Shown piece by piece: positions 1-6,779 of a stretch of 7,876 bases of DNA. Source of the DNA: an uncultured Oscillospiraceae bacterium (GTDB taxonomy: Bacteria; Bacillota; Clostridia; Oscillospirales; Oscillospiraceae); assembly GCA_934661715.1 (NCBI GenBank), contig CAKUJL010000064.1:1-7876 (forward strand), in the 5' to 3' direction. The number at the start of each line of letters is the position of its first letter. Position 1 is the first letter of the stretch. A program made the position numbers and the translations under genes. The notes beneath the pieces are model-generated. The model searched no databases. It was given only the letters and a program-made list of their open reading frames with translations, and had not been told where the DNA came from.

Positions 1-1869
1 GAGCTTCATAGCAGCCTCAGACTTGAACTCACAGCCAGGGATATACGGCTGCACCACCTGATCGCTGCCGACATCCTTTCGAACAGGGCCTCTGACGTTG
101 GACGGTCCCGGCTCCCAACTTGAAAGTTTTTGCACTTTGCGAAGCGTATCGAGATAGCCGACACGGCCAAGCACCTGCTGGGTGTGTGTGCTGCTTCCGT
201 CCTTCAGACCGTTGATCATACGCAGCTCAATGGGATCGATACCGAGTCTTTCCGAGAGCATGTCCATGGAGGATTCAATAGCAAAGGTTGGCTGCAAAAC
301 GCCAAAGGTCCGCATCGCGCCGGAGGGGGTGTTGTTGGTATAGTAGCCATTGGAAAGGACGCTGACGTTTTCGATTTCATACGGGCCCGCGCCCAGAATT
401 GCGGACTTGCCGACAGTTCCCTTTGTAGAAAAGCAGTACGCACCGCCATCGGACTTGAGGTCAATCTGAATGGCCTGTATCCTTCCGTCTTTATTCACAC
501 CGATTTTGTGATGAATCCGCACCGGATGGCGCTTTGCGCTGCCGATCAGAGAATCTCGCCGGGAGAAGACCAGCCGCACAGGCTGCTTCGTCTTGAGCGC
601 CGCAATGGCCAGAATTGCCTGATAGATCATGTCCTCTTTGCCGCCGAAACCACCTCCGGTTGGGGTCATAATCACGCGGATTTTGTTAAACGGCATATCG
701 AGAATCTTTGCCAGCAGCATTCGGTGATGCGTAATGTCCTGATCACAGGATTTGACAACCAGTACACCGTCCGGGTCGCAGTACGCAATGCCCGCCTCTG
801 TTTCCAGATACGCGTGTTCAATCGCCTGCGTGGTATAGTCGTTTTCAAAAATAATATCACTTTTGGAGAAGCCTGCCTCTACGTCGCCCTTTTTGATACG
901 CGTGGTGCTCACGACATTGTCCGGATGATCGTCATGAAGAACCGCTTTGCAGGCTATGGCCTCATCGATGCTGGTTACAACCGGAAGCTTTCGGTAGACG
1001 ATCTCTACGCCCTTTTCTGCCGCTTCAGCCTCTTCGAGCGTCGAAGCCACAATGGCGACGACCGGCTCACCGTAGAAGTGAACCTTGCCCTTTGCCAGCA
1101 CTGGCTGGTCATGGAACGCAACGCCAAAGCCGTCAATGCCCGGAACGTCTTCACTTGTTACCACACATTCAACGCCCGGCATTTCGAGCGCTTTTTCATA
1201 GTTGATGCTGACAATCTCCGCATGCGCTTCCGTGCTGCGGACCAGATGCATATGCAGCATTCTGGTCATTTCCATATCGCCCGCATATTCCAATGCGCCC
1301 GTTACCTTTCCAAGCGCATCGACACGTTTGGCGCATGCGCCGATCATCCGGTTCGTATCCGGGCGCACGTCTTCAAGACAGTCATCGCTTTTATCGCCAT
1401 TGAGAATATCACGTGCCAGCTCAATGGCTTCAATGATTTTTGCATAACCGGTGCACCGGCAGATATTGCCGCCGAGCCGCCGGCGGATTTCCCGTCTGTC
1501 CGGATGCCGGTTTCCCTTGAGAATTGTTGTAGCCGCCATAATCATGCCCGGCGTACAGTAGCCGCACTGAACAGCGCCGGCCTTGATAAAGCTCTTCTGA
1601 ATGACGCTCAGGCCTTCGGCCCCGATACCTTCGATGGTCACGATCTTGCAGCCGTTGACCTGTGCAACTGGAATCAGACAGCTCTTTTTCAATACGCCGT
1701 CGACCAGTACCGAACACGTTCCGCACTCGCCGGCGTTGCAGCCTTTTTTTGTGCCGATCAGATGCAGCTCGTCACGCAGAAAATCAGCCAGCCGCATGCC
1801 AGGTGCCGCATAGCGCCGGACCTGCCTGCCGTTTACGGTCAATTCAATTTGGATACACTCCGCGTCCAT
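1..1869 (-). CDS. Molybdenum hydroxylase, fused [2Fe-2S] + molybdopterin subunit (xanthine dehydrogenase family), 3' end missing
   Basis: Iron-sulfur and molybdopterin subunit of a xanthine dehydrogenase/aldehyde oxidase-family enzyme. These hydroxylate N-heterocycles or aldehydes with water and pass electrons through two [2Fe-2S] clusters to FAD. The frame stays open for 623 codons to the left edge, so the C-terminus is cut off, including the usual catalytic glutamate. Residues 1-80 are the plant-ferredoxin-like domain (C44, C49, C52, C64). Residues 85-155 are the second cluster domain (C102, C105, C137, C139). From about 180 onward is the Mo domain, with GGGFGGKE at 405-412 and AMRTFG at 518-523. 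The start ATG is 6-8 nt after AAAGGTGA. The FAD subunit lies 57 bp upstream and supplies the missing flavin domain. Fusion of Fe-S and Mo domains with a separate FAD protein also occurs in bacterial XdhD-like and selenium-dependent hydroxylases. The family is sure; the substrate is unknown, with a purine-like N-heterocycle or an aldehyde the main options. Confidence 0.93.
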   Translation of the reverse strand, partial: MDAECIQIELTVNGRQVRRYAAPGMRLADFLRDELHLIGTKKGCNAGECGTCSVLVDGVLKKSCLIPVAQVNGCKIVTIEGIGAEGLSVIQKSFIKAGAVQCGYCTPGMIMAATTILKGNRHPDRREIRRRLGGNICRCTGYAKIIEAIELARDILNGDKSDDCLEDVRPDTNRMIGACAKRVDALGKVTGALEYAGDMEMTRMLHMHLVRSTEAHAEIVSINYEKALEMPGVECVVTSEDVPGIDGFGVAFHDQPVLAKGKVHFYGEPVVAIVASTLEEAEAAEKGVEIVYRKLPVVTSIDEAIACKAVLHDDHPDNVVSTTRIKKGDVEAGFSKSDIIFENDYTTQAIEHAYLETEAGIAYCDPDGVLVVKSCDQDITHHRMLLAKILDMPFNKIRVIMTPTGGGFGGKEDMIYQAILAIAALKTKQPVRLVFSRRDSLIGSAKRHPVRIHHKIGVNKDGRIQAIQIDLKSDGGAYCFSTKGTVGKSAILGAGPYEIENVSVLSNGYYTNNTPSGAMRTFGVLQPTFAIESSMDMLSERLGIDPIELRMINGLKDGSSTHTQQVLGRVGYLDTLRKVQKLSSWEPGPSNVRGPVRKDVGSDQVVQPYIPGCEFKSEAAMKL

Positions 1870-1926
1870 AAAACTTCACCTTTCTGCTGTGCGAAAAAAC
1901 TCCGCATATCAGCCGGTATCATGTTA

Positions 1927-2805
1927 TTATAGCTCCACGCCAGTCTCCGCCAACGCCTCGCTCAGGCCCGCGAAGAAAAAGTTCCGCACAACAATTGCAC
2001 GATACTCCCGGCGGCTTCTGGAACGGACAACGTCAGCCGGGATAAATTCTGCCGCCGCATCGATGACCTCGCGGCAAATCGGCTTTCCTTTTAGATATGC
2101 TTCGCACTCGTAAAGCCGCGTAGGCGTTGGGCCAATTCCGCCGAAGGCAATACGCGCATCCGCGAAACTGCGGCTGTCTGCGTCCGGCTTCACCAAAAAC
2201 GCCGAGTTCACCGTAGAAATGCACAGTGAGCGCCGAAGTCCAACCTTTTTGAAGGCGCAGCCATAGCCGGAAAGAATTGGGCACGTAACGGATGCAATGC
2301 AGGCACGTTTTTCCATTGTCGTTTTCTTCGGGCCAAGGATAAATTCCATGATTTGATAGTCTTTCTCGTGAATACCGCTTTCGTCCTGATACAGCGTATG
2401 CACCACCGCATCCAACGCGGCCATCGGCGCGATTAGATCTCCCGAAGGAGAAGCGTTTGCAAGATTCCCGCCGACGCTTGCTGCTTCCCGGATCTGCTGA
2501 TCTGCAAAATAGATGGCGGCATGGCGAACGATGGGAACGCATTCGATCAGAACGGCATCCTCCAGAAACTGCTGCACACGGGTGTTGGCACCGATGGTAA
2601 TGCTATTGCCGCTGCGCGAAATATTGCTGAACGCCTCGATGGCGCTGATGTCAATCGCGCACTCTGCAAGCTTTCCGGAGCCGGCCTCTTTTGCATAAAC
2701 GTCCGTGCCGCCCGAAAGAAGGTCAAATGAGTCCTTGTTCTGCTCCATCAGAGCAAACAGCTCCTGAATGCTCTCTGGTCTGCTATATTTCCTGTACTGT
2801 AACAT
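1927..2805 (-). CDS. FAD-binding subunit of molybdenum hydroxylase (CoxM/XdhB-like)
   Basis: A 292-residue flavoprotein subunit that takes electrons from the [2Fe-2S] clusters of the partner subunit and passes them to NAD+ or another acceptor, in the cytoplasm. Both family FAD signatures are visible: SGGTD at residues 31-35 and the stretch at 104-123 that starts QIREAASVGGN and ends ASPSGD, matching the usual 'QIRN..TIGGNxxNASPxxD' pattern. The length fits CoxM/XdhB proteins, and there is no extra four-cysteine insert of the 4-hydroxybenzoyl-CoA reductase type. The start ATG at 2805 was chosen because MLQYRKYSRPESIQEL is a typical family N-terminus and GGGAG lies 9 nt upstream (2815-2819). 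The frame is open back to 2904, but those 33 extra residues have no family character. The gene lies 57 bp before the Fe-S/Mo gene and 137 bp after the dehydrogenase gene, so it could be either a continuation of the operon or a sub-unit with its own start. Confidence 0.92.
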   Translation of the reverse strand: MLQYRKYSRPESIQELFALMEQNKDSFDLLSGGTDVYAKEAGSGKLAECAIDISAIEAFSNISRSGNSITIGANTRVQQFLEDAVLIECVPIVRHAAIYFADQQIREAASVGGNLANASPSGDLIAPMAALDAVVHTLYQDESGIHEKDYQIMEFILGPKKTTMEKRACIASVTCPILSGYGCAFKKVGLRRSLCISTVNSAFLVKPDADSRSFADARIAFGGIGPTPTRLYECEAYLKGKPICREVIDAAAEFIPADVVRSRSRREYRAIVVRNFFFAGLSEALAETGVEL

Positions 2806-2942
2806 AGGAACACGCTCCCGGTCTGCGGCAGACAAAAGTTTTTGCCAGCCGGCGTTTTTTGCTCTGGCCGGCCGATGCGCACCCAGGAGGCAACAATTGG
2901 GCACGCACCGAAACCGGCGGAAATGGAGGAAATGCGGATGGA

Positions 2943-4058
2943 TTATTCGTGAACCTTGACGACGACCTTGATCGCGTCGTCAATTCGTTCTCTGGAATAT
3001 TTCAGCGCTGTCAGAAGATCTTCAAATGCAAACGTATGCGTGTGGATCAAAGACGCGTCGAAACGTTCTTCGTTGATCAGCGATGCCGCGCGTTTGACCG
3101 CACTCTTGCCCTCGCCGCGGATTCCAAAAAGGGAAATGTTGCTGCTGATCAGCCCCGCAACGTCGACCTCAACCGGTCCATTGGGGAAGGCCGCCAGGCA
3201 GATTTTACCGCCGCGCTTGAGCATTTTGGCCGCTTCATTGATGGAATTCGGCGCACCCGAGCACTCCATGACATAGTTGACGCCTTTGCCTCCGGTAATC
3301 TCCATAACCGCTTCAATGACGTCCTGTTTCCTGACGTTTACTGTGTAATCCGCGCCAAGCTTTTTGCCGAGCTCCAGTCGGTTGTCGCGCGTTCCGGTCA
3401 GAATGACAGGATTTGCGCCGAGGCTCTTGGCAACCGCGACAGCCATCAGCCCAATGGGTCCGGGACCAGTAACAGCCAGCGCTTCTCCCGCGAAAAGGCC
3501 GCCGATGCTGTCCAGACCGTACATGGCCGTACCGGCGGTGACGATCATTGTAGCCGTCTCATCCGAGACGTTGTCCGCCACACGGGCAAGGGTATTGACA
3601 TTGTTGACTGCGTACTCGGCAAAGCCGCCGTCGGTGGTAAAGCCGTTGCAGCGATGGCCCTTGTCGTGCCCTTCATAGTTTTCGCCATAGTTCAGGCAGG
3701 AGGTATACATCCCCTCTCGGCAGCGCTCACAGTGACCGCAGCCCGCGTGCACCTCGACGGCAACACGTTCACCGATCTTGAATTCGTCGACGCCGGGGCC
3801 AAGCTTGACAATCGTTCCCATATACTCGTGACCGGGCGTGAAGCCCTTGTTGAACGGCAGTCCGCCCTGAATCAGCGCCGGAGGACCATAGTCAAGCACC
3901 TTGAAATCGGTCGCACAGACAGCAACTGCGTCAATGCGAACCAGAACCTCGTACTTTCCAGGCTTGGGGACAGGCTTTTCCTCGAGCGTCAGCACACCAG
4001 GATCTCCGAGCACCCATGCCTGCATTTTTTCAGGGACTTCCAGCGTCTTTTTCTTCAT
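2943..4058 (-). CDS. Zinc-dependent medium-chain alcohol/polyol dehydrogenase (Tdh-like, COG1063 type)
   Basis: A 371-residue cytoplasmic NAD(P)-dependent dehydrogenase that interconverts a secondary alcohol or polyol hydroxyl and a ketone. The N-terminal GroES-like domain has catalytic-zinc ligands C48, H77 and E78 (PGHE motif) and a complete structural-zinc lobe, C107-x2-C110-x2-C113-x7-C121. The Rossmann domain follows, with GPGPIG at 198-203. The residues after its second strand are G222-T223-R224, where NAD-specific members normally carry an Asp. This hints at NADP(H), by inference. The ATG is preceded by GAGGAGAG at 4063-4070, a strong ribosome site. The IolD-like gene ends 52 bp upstream. 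The substrate cannot be read from the sequence: sorbitol, threonine, butanediol and inositol-type dehydrogenases all share this fold. The neighbouring ring-cleaving enzyme makes a cyclic or linear polyol a reasonable guess. All metal ligands are intact, so it is probably active. Confidence 0.9.
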   Translation of the reverse strand: MKKKTLEVPEKMQAWVLGDPGVLTLEEKPVPKPGKYEVLVRIDAVAVCATDFKVLDYGPPALIQGGLPFNKGFTPGHEYMGTIVKLGPGVDEFKIGERVAVEVHAGCGHCERCREGMYTSCLNYGENYEGHDKGHRCNGFTTDGGFAEYAVNNVNTLARVADNVSDETATMIVTAGTAMYGLDSIGGLFAGEALAVTGPGPIGLMAVAVAKSLGANPVILTGTRDNRLELGKKLGADYTVNVRKQDVIEAVMEITGGKGVNYVMECSGAPNSINEAAKMLKRGGKICLAAFPNGPVEVDVAGLISSNISLFGIRGEGKSAVKRAASLINEERFDASLIHTHTFAFEDLLTALKYSRERIDDAIKVVVKVHE

Positions 4059-4110
4059 TTTACTCTCCTCTATATACTATTTATAGATACATAGCTTGTC
4101 AAATTGGAAA

Positions 4111-5985
4111 TCAGAAGCCAATCTCATGCTTAAGCTTCTGTACGCGCTCGCACCAGTTGCCGACGTTCCAGTCGCCGAAAGAGCCGAGGCCTGCCAGATC
4201 ATCTGTTCCGTAGTAGACCGGCACATGCACCAGAGACAGTCCGTCGTACCGGTAAGCCTGCTCGAGAACCGTTTCGAGTTCCTGTGCAGTTTCGGCATAG
4301 AAGCCCTTAACGCCGTGGACAGCCTCGGCCATCTGTACGTAATCAACCGCAACCTGATCATCGGTTTTGAACTCGATGTTGTACTGCGACTGCTGCAAGC
4401 TGGTGATCGCGCCCATGCGGCGGTTGTCAAACAGAACGATCATGCCCTTGACATGATACTGAACCGCGTCGATGAGCACCTGCGGGTTCATCATGAAGCT
4501 TCCGTCGCCGGTGAAGGCGATGGGATAGTCTCGATTCCCTGCCAATGCGAAGGCCAGGACCGAGGAAACTGCAAATCCCATGTAGGAAGATCCGGTATCT
4601 GTAATGGTCTGACCAGGAATCTCATCCGTGACGATCTGGAAGCCGTTGGCCTGTACGTCGCCGGCATCGAAAATCTTCACACAGCCGTTGGCGTCAGCAA
4701 AATCGACAACCTTCTTGATTGCCGCAGGTTCTGCCATCAAAACCTTTCCACGCTTGGGGTCCTCAAAGCCGGCCTTTTCGTAGCGGAGAACCTTGAACGT
4801 TTCCCACTCGACACGCTTTTCGGTGCAGGCGGCAAGCCAGTCCGGATTTTTCTTTTTGCCGGCAGCCTTGAGCAGCCCAATCAGCTTTTCCAGCACCTGC
4901 TGCGCATCGCCCTGAATGCGGATGGCGTTGTTGTACTGGCCGAGATCGTCGTAATCGCTGTTGATATTGATCATCCGCACAGCCTTGCGGAACGCCGTGC
5001 CGGAGCAGTCCCACTGGCAAACGCCGCGTGCACCGAGGACGATCATCAGATCGCATTCGTTCATTGCGTAGTTGCCGCAGATGGAGCCCTTCGAACCGCC
5101 GACGCCCATGTTGCGGGGCTTGGAGTAGGGATAAAGACCGGGCACCTTCGGGCCGTGGACATACATCGCGTCTGCCAGCTCCAGAAATTCGCCCAGAACC
5201 TCCGCTGAAACACGCGCTGCACCGCCGCCCGTTTTGAGCGTTACGCGCGACGCGCTGCAGATGGCCCTGACCGCCTCTTCAAACAGGTCATCGGTCGTCG
5301 TAATGATTTTCGATTCTTCCGCCTTTTCCGGGAACTCCAGAAGATTGCAGTGCTGCATAACCTTCGGCTGCATATTCATCGGCAGAAGCAGATAGAACGG
5401 GGAATGCTTGACGCCACCATTGACAGCGGCAGCGCCGCGCTTTAGCGCAGTAAAAACTGCTTCCGGCGTATGCAGAGAATACGCTTCACCGAGCGTTGAC
5501 AGCAGGCGCAGGAACAGCTCCTGCTCGCGCTTGGGAATCTGCTGCATATTCGGGCCTTCACTGTGGCTTGTCTCATCGCCCATCAGATAATAGACGCCGA
5601 GGCCGTTGGAAAGCGGAACCAGCGAACCGGCCGCCGCGTGCATAGCGCCCGGGCCGATGGAGGTAAAGACCGCCGGAATTTCGTTGTATTTCCAGCGGAG
5701 CATCGCCGCCGCATGGGAGGCTTCAACCTCATTGCGGACGTTGATGGTGCGAACTGCGCCTTCTTCTTCGTAAACGCGAAGCGCTTCTCCGACATCGGTC
5801 ATTCCATGGCCAAAAATACCGATGAAGGTCTTGACGCCCTGATTCACAAGGCCCAGAACGATTGCCTCGCTGAGGCTCACGTCCTGAAATTTTTCAAGCG
5901 CTCCGACCTCCACTGCCTTTTGCAGTGTGCCGTAAGCCTTGACCTGACGGGCGCGTACTCTTCTTTGTTCAATCATGTCATTCAT
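4111..5985 (-). CDS. Thiamine-diphosphate enzyme, IolD-like (cyclic 1,2-diketone hydrolase family)
   Basis: A 624-residue ThDP enzyme closest, by eye, to IolD (3D-trihydroxycyclohexane-1,2-dione acylhydrolase, about 640 residues), which opens the six-membered ring in myo-inositol breakdown. Cyclohexane-1,2-dione hydrolase is a related activity. Visible features are GIFGHG near residues 56-61, a ThDP-activating glutamate at E86 in RNEVEASHAA, GPGAMHAA in the N-terminal domain, a central domain around KTGGGAARVSAEV, and the Mg-ThDP motif GDGS at 493-496 closing at N521. The C-terminus VHVPVYYG...WNVGN resembles the IolD tail. E86 argues against glyoxylate carboligase, which has Val there. The start at 5985 was chosen because GAGGA at 5992-5996 sits 6 nt upstream; the ATG at 5991 abuts that site. 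The gene begins 12 bp after the RpiB-like stop, so the two are very probably co-transcribed. No iolB, iolC, iolE or iolG is visible, so it may act on something other than the inositol intermediate. Confidence 0.88.
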   Translation of the reverse strand: MNDMIEQRRVRARQVKAYGTLQKAVEVGALEKFQDVSLSEAIVLGLVNQGVKTFIGIFGHGMTDVGEALRVYEEEGAVRTINVRNEVEASHAAAMLRWKYNEIPAVFTSIGPGAMHAAAGSLVPLSNGLGVYYLMGDETSHSEGPNMQQIPKREQELFLRLLSTLGEAYSLHTPEAVFTALKRGAAAVNGGVKHSPFYLLLPMNMQPKVMQHCNLLEFPEKAEESKIITTTDDLFEEAVRAICSASRVTLKTGGGAARVSAEVLGEFLELADAMYVHGPKVPGLYPYSKPRNMGVGGSKGSICGNYAMNECDLMIVLGARGVCQWDCSGTAFRKAVRMININSDYDDLGQYNNAIRIQGDAQQVLEKLIGLLKAAGKKKNPDWLAACTEKRVEWETFKVLRYEKAGFEDPKRGKVLMAEPAAIKKVVDFADANGCVKIFDAGDVQANGFQIVTDEIPGQTITDTGSSYMGFAVSSVLAFALAGNRDYPIAFTGDGSFMMNPQVLIDAVQYHVKGMIVLFDNRRMGAITSLQQSQYNIEFKTDDQVAVDYVQMAEAVHGVKGFYAETAQELETVLEQAYRYDGLSLVHVPVYYGTDDLAGLGSFGDWNVGNWCERVQKLKHEIGF

Positions 5986-5991
5986 AGTCAT

Positions 5992-5996
5992 TCCTC
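5992..5996 (-). promoter_or_regulatory. Ribosome binding site deciding the start of the IolD-like gene
   Basis: GAGGA lies directly against the ATG at 5991 but 6 nt before the in-frame ATG at 5985. The second ATG is therefore the better start. The site sits in the 12-bp gap after the RpiB-like stop codon, which is consistent with tightly linked translation of the two genes. Confidence 0.6.
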
Positions 5997-5997
5997 G

Positions 5998-6612
5998 TTA
6001 TGCTTCGATGTACTTCTCTAATTTCTCTTTTGCCGCCAGATCCAGAACGTCCAAAAATCCCGGAAAATTCACGACCCGCGTCACAATTTCCTGCGGAATG
6101 GCATCCAGTATTTCAAAAAACGGCTTATGCGCAGCCTGTGAAATGCCCTCGAGAATCGCGCGGGATTGCTGCTGGGATTCCTTTCTGCTCTCGGGGTAGC
6201 CACAGCCACGTTCAACACTGAAAATCCGGTCAAACACAAACCGCAGATTTGCGTCTGCAGCCCAGCCGTACCCCTGATTGAGGGGCAGCGAGATGCAGTT
6301 GCCGCCGTTGATCTGTGTAAACAGCCACGCATCCAGCGGGCCCGAGATCAGGCCGCAGACCACGTTCGGATATTGCAGAACCGCATTGAGATATCCCTGA
6401 CCCGTGCCGCAGCCGCCGACGACAAAGTCCGCCGCACCGGCATTCAAAAGAATCGCGCTCATCAGTCCCGTATGAATGTACGTCAGCTCCGGCAGCGATG
6501 GATCGTTTCGCATACCGAGATTCAGAATCTCATGGCCGTGTCCATCCAGCGCCAGCAGAATATCCTGATTTTTCTGTTTTGCACTTACTTCGTTGATTAC
6601 AGCAATACGCAT
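5998..6612 (-). CDS. RpiB/LacA/LacB-type sugar-phosphate isomerase-like protein with C-terminal extension
   Basis: A 204-residue protein of the RpiB/LacAB fold, whose members interconvert aldose and ketose phosphates through an enediol intermediate. It opens with MRIAVINE and has GHGHEILNLG near 24-33. The catalytic-loop motif is GGCGTGQGYLNAV at 66-78, where C68 corresponds to the active-site Cys of RpiB and GTG to its anion-binding turn. Next comes NGGNCISLP near 102-110, in place of the RpiB 'NDANVL' strand. Classical RpiB is about 150 residues; here roughly 60 residues follow the core (about 140-204), so this is a longer subfamily. ATG 6612 was chosen because MRIAVINE is the expected first strand and GGGTGAT lies just upstream. 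In-frame ATG 6621 and GTG 6624 are possible alternatives. It is first in the operon and probably acts on an intermediate made or used by the IolD-like enzyme. The substrate is unknown. Confidence 0.82.
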   Translation of the reverse strand: MRIAVINEVSAKQKNQDILLALDGHGHEILNLGMRNDPSLPELTYIHTGLMSAILLNAGAADFVVGGCGTGQGYLNAVLQYPNVVCGLISGPLDAWLFTQINGGNCISLPLNQGYGWAADANLRFVFDRIFSVERGCGYPESRKESQQQSRAILEGISQAAHKPFFEILDAIPQEIVTRVVNFPGFLDVLDLAAKEKLEKYIEA

Positions 6613-6686
6613 TTGCCTCATCACCCTTCCATTGTTATCCGCATTTCTGGCATTTGCCGCCCATGCGTTTTGTTCGGTATGCTCGA

Positions 6687-6715
6687 ATTATAATAGGCCC
6701 TTGCGAGGATTGCAA
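6687..6715 (-). promoter_or_regulatory. Sigma-A-type promoter of the catabolic operon
   Basis: Read on the minus strand, the -35 element is TTGCAA (6710-6715), the spacer is exactly 17 bp, and the -10 is a perfect TATAAT (6687-6692). Transcription would start near 6680 and give a leader of about 68 nt before the ATG at 6612. The -35 lies inside the palindrome ATTGCAAT (6709-6716), so a protein bound there would block or contact RNA polymerase. Confidence 0.72.
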
Positions 6716-6750
6716 TGCGTTTTACGCTATCTTGTTGCGTATATTGCAAT
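6709..6750. repeat. Two copies of the palindrome ATTGCAAT, candidate operator
   Basis: The 8-bp palindrome ATTGCAAT occurs at 6709-6716, over the operon -35 element, and again at 6743-6750. The copies are 34 bp apart start to start, about three helical turns, so they would face the same side of the DNA. Between them lies a second palindrome, GCGT-TTT-ACGC (6717-6727), immediately upstream of the -35. The arrangement is typical of a regulator binding site pair; that IclR is the binder is inference. Confidence 0.4.
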
Positions 6751-6779
6751 AAGATCATTTTTTGTGCAACTGCATAAAT

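Noticed and set aside
130..1932. A 600-codon open frame on the plus strand over the Fe-S/Mo subunit gene
   Set aside because: It is the codon-aligned antisense of a clear molybdenum hydroxylase gene, stays open because that gene avoids TTA, CTA and TCA on the plus strand, and its translation has no recognisable domain.
2848..2876. GCCGGC inverted repeat as a possible terminator between the dehydrogenase and FAD genes
   Set aside because: The stem is only about 6 bp and no T-tract follows it in the minus direction, so read-through is expected.
4073..4091. AT-only inverted repeat TCTATA/TATAGA before the Zn dehydrogenase ribosome site
   Set aside because: Six A-T pairs would make a very unstable hairpin, and such repeats are expected by chance in AT-rich gaps.
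2859..4094. A 411-codon plus-strand frame over the Zn dehydrogenase
   Set aside because: It is antisense to a gene with complete zinc and Rossmann motifs, has no ribosome site, and its product has no recognisable domain.
4074..4102. Internal minus-strand promoter, TTGACA with a 17-bp spacer and TAGTAT, just before the Zn dehydrogenase
   Set aside because: The -35 is perfect, but the -10 matches only four of six bases and the predicted start near 4067 would fall inside the ribosome site, so a useful transcript is doubtful.
4096..5208. A 370-codon plus-strand frame over the IolD-like gene
   Set aside because: It is a shadow of the ThDP enzyme gene, with Leu/Val/Asp-rich translation and no domain signature.
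4111..5985. Identification of the ThDP enzyme as glyoxylate carboligase, tempting because a purine-type hydroxylase is nearby
   Set aside because: Glyoxylate carboligase has Val in place of the ThDP-activating Glu, whereas this protein has E86, and its tail matches IolD instead.
5563..6021. A 152-codon plus-strand frame spanning the start of the IolD-like gene
   Set aside because: It is antisense to confident coding sequence and crosses the RpiB/IolD junction; no ribosome site or domain.
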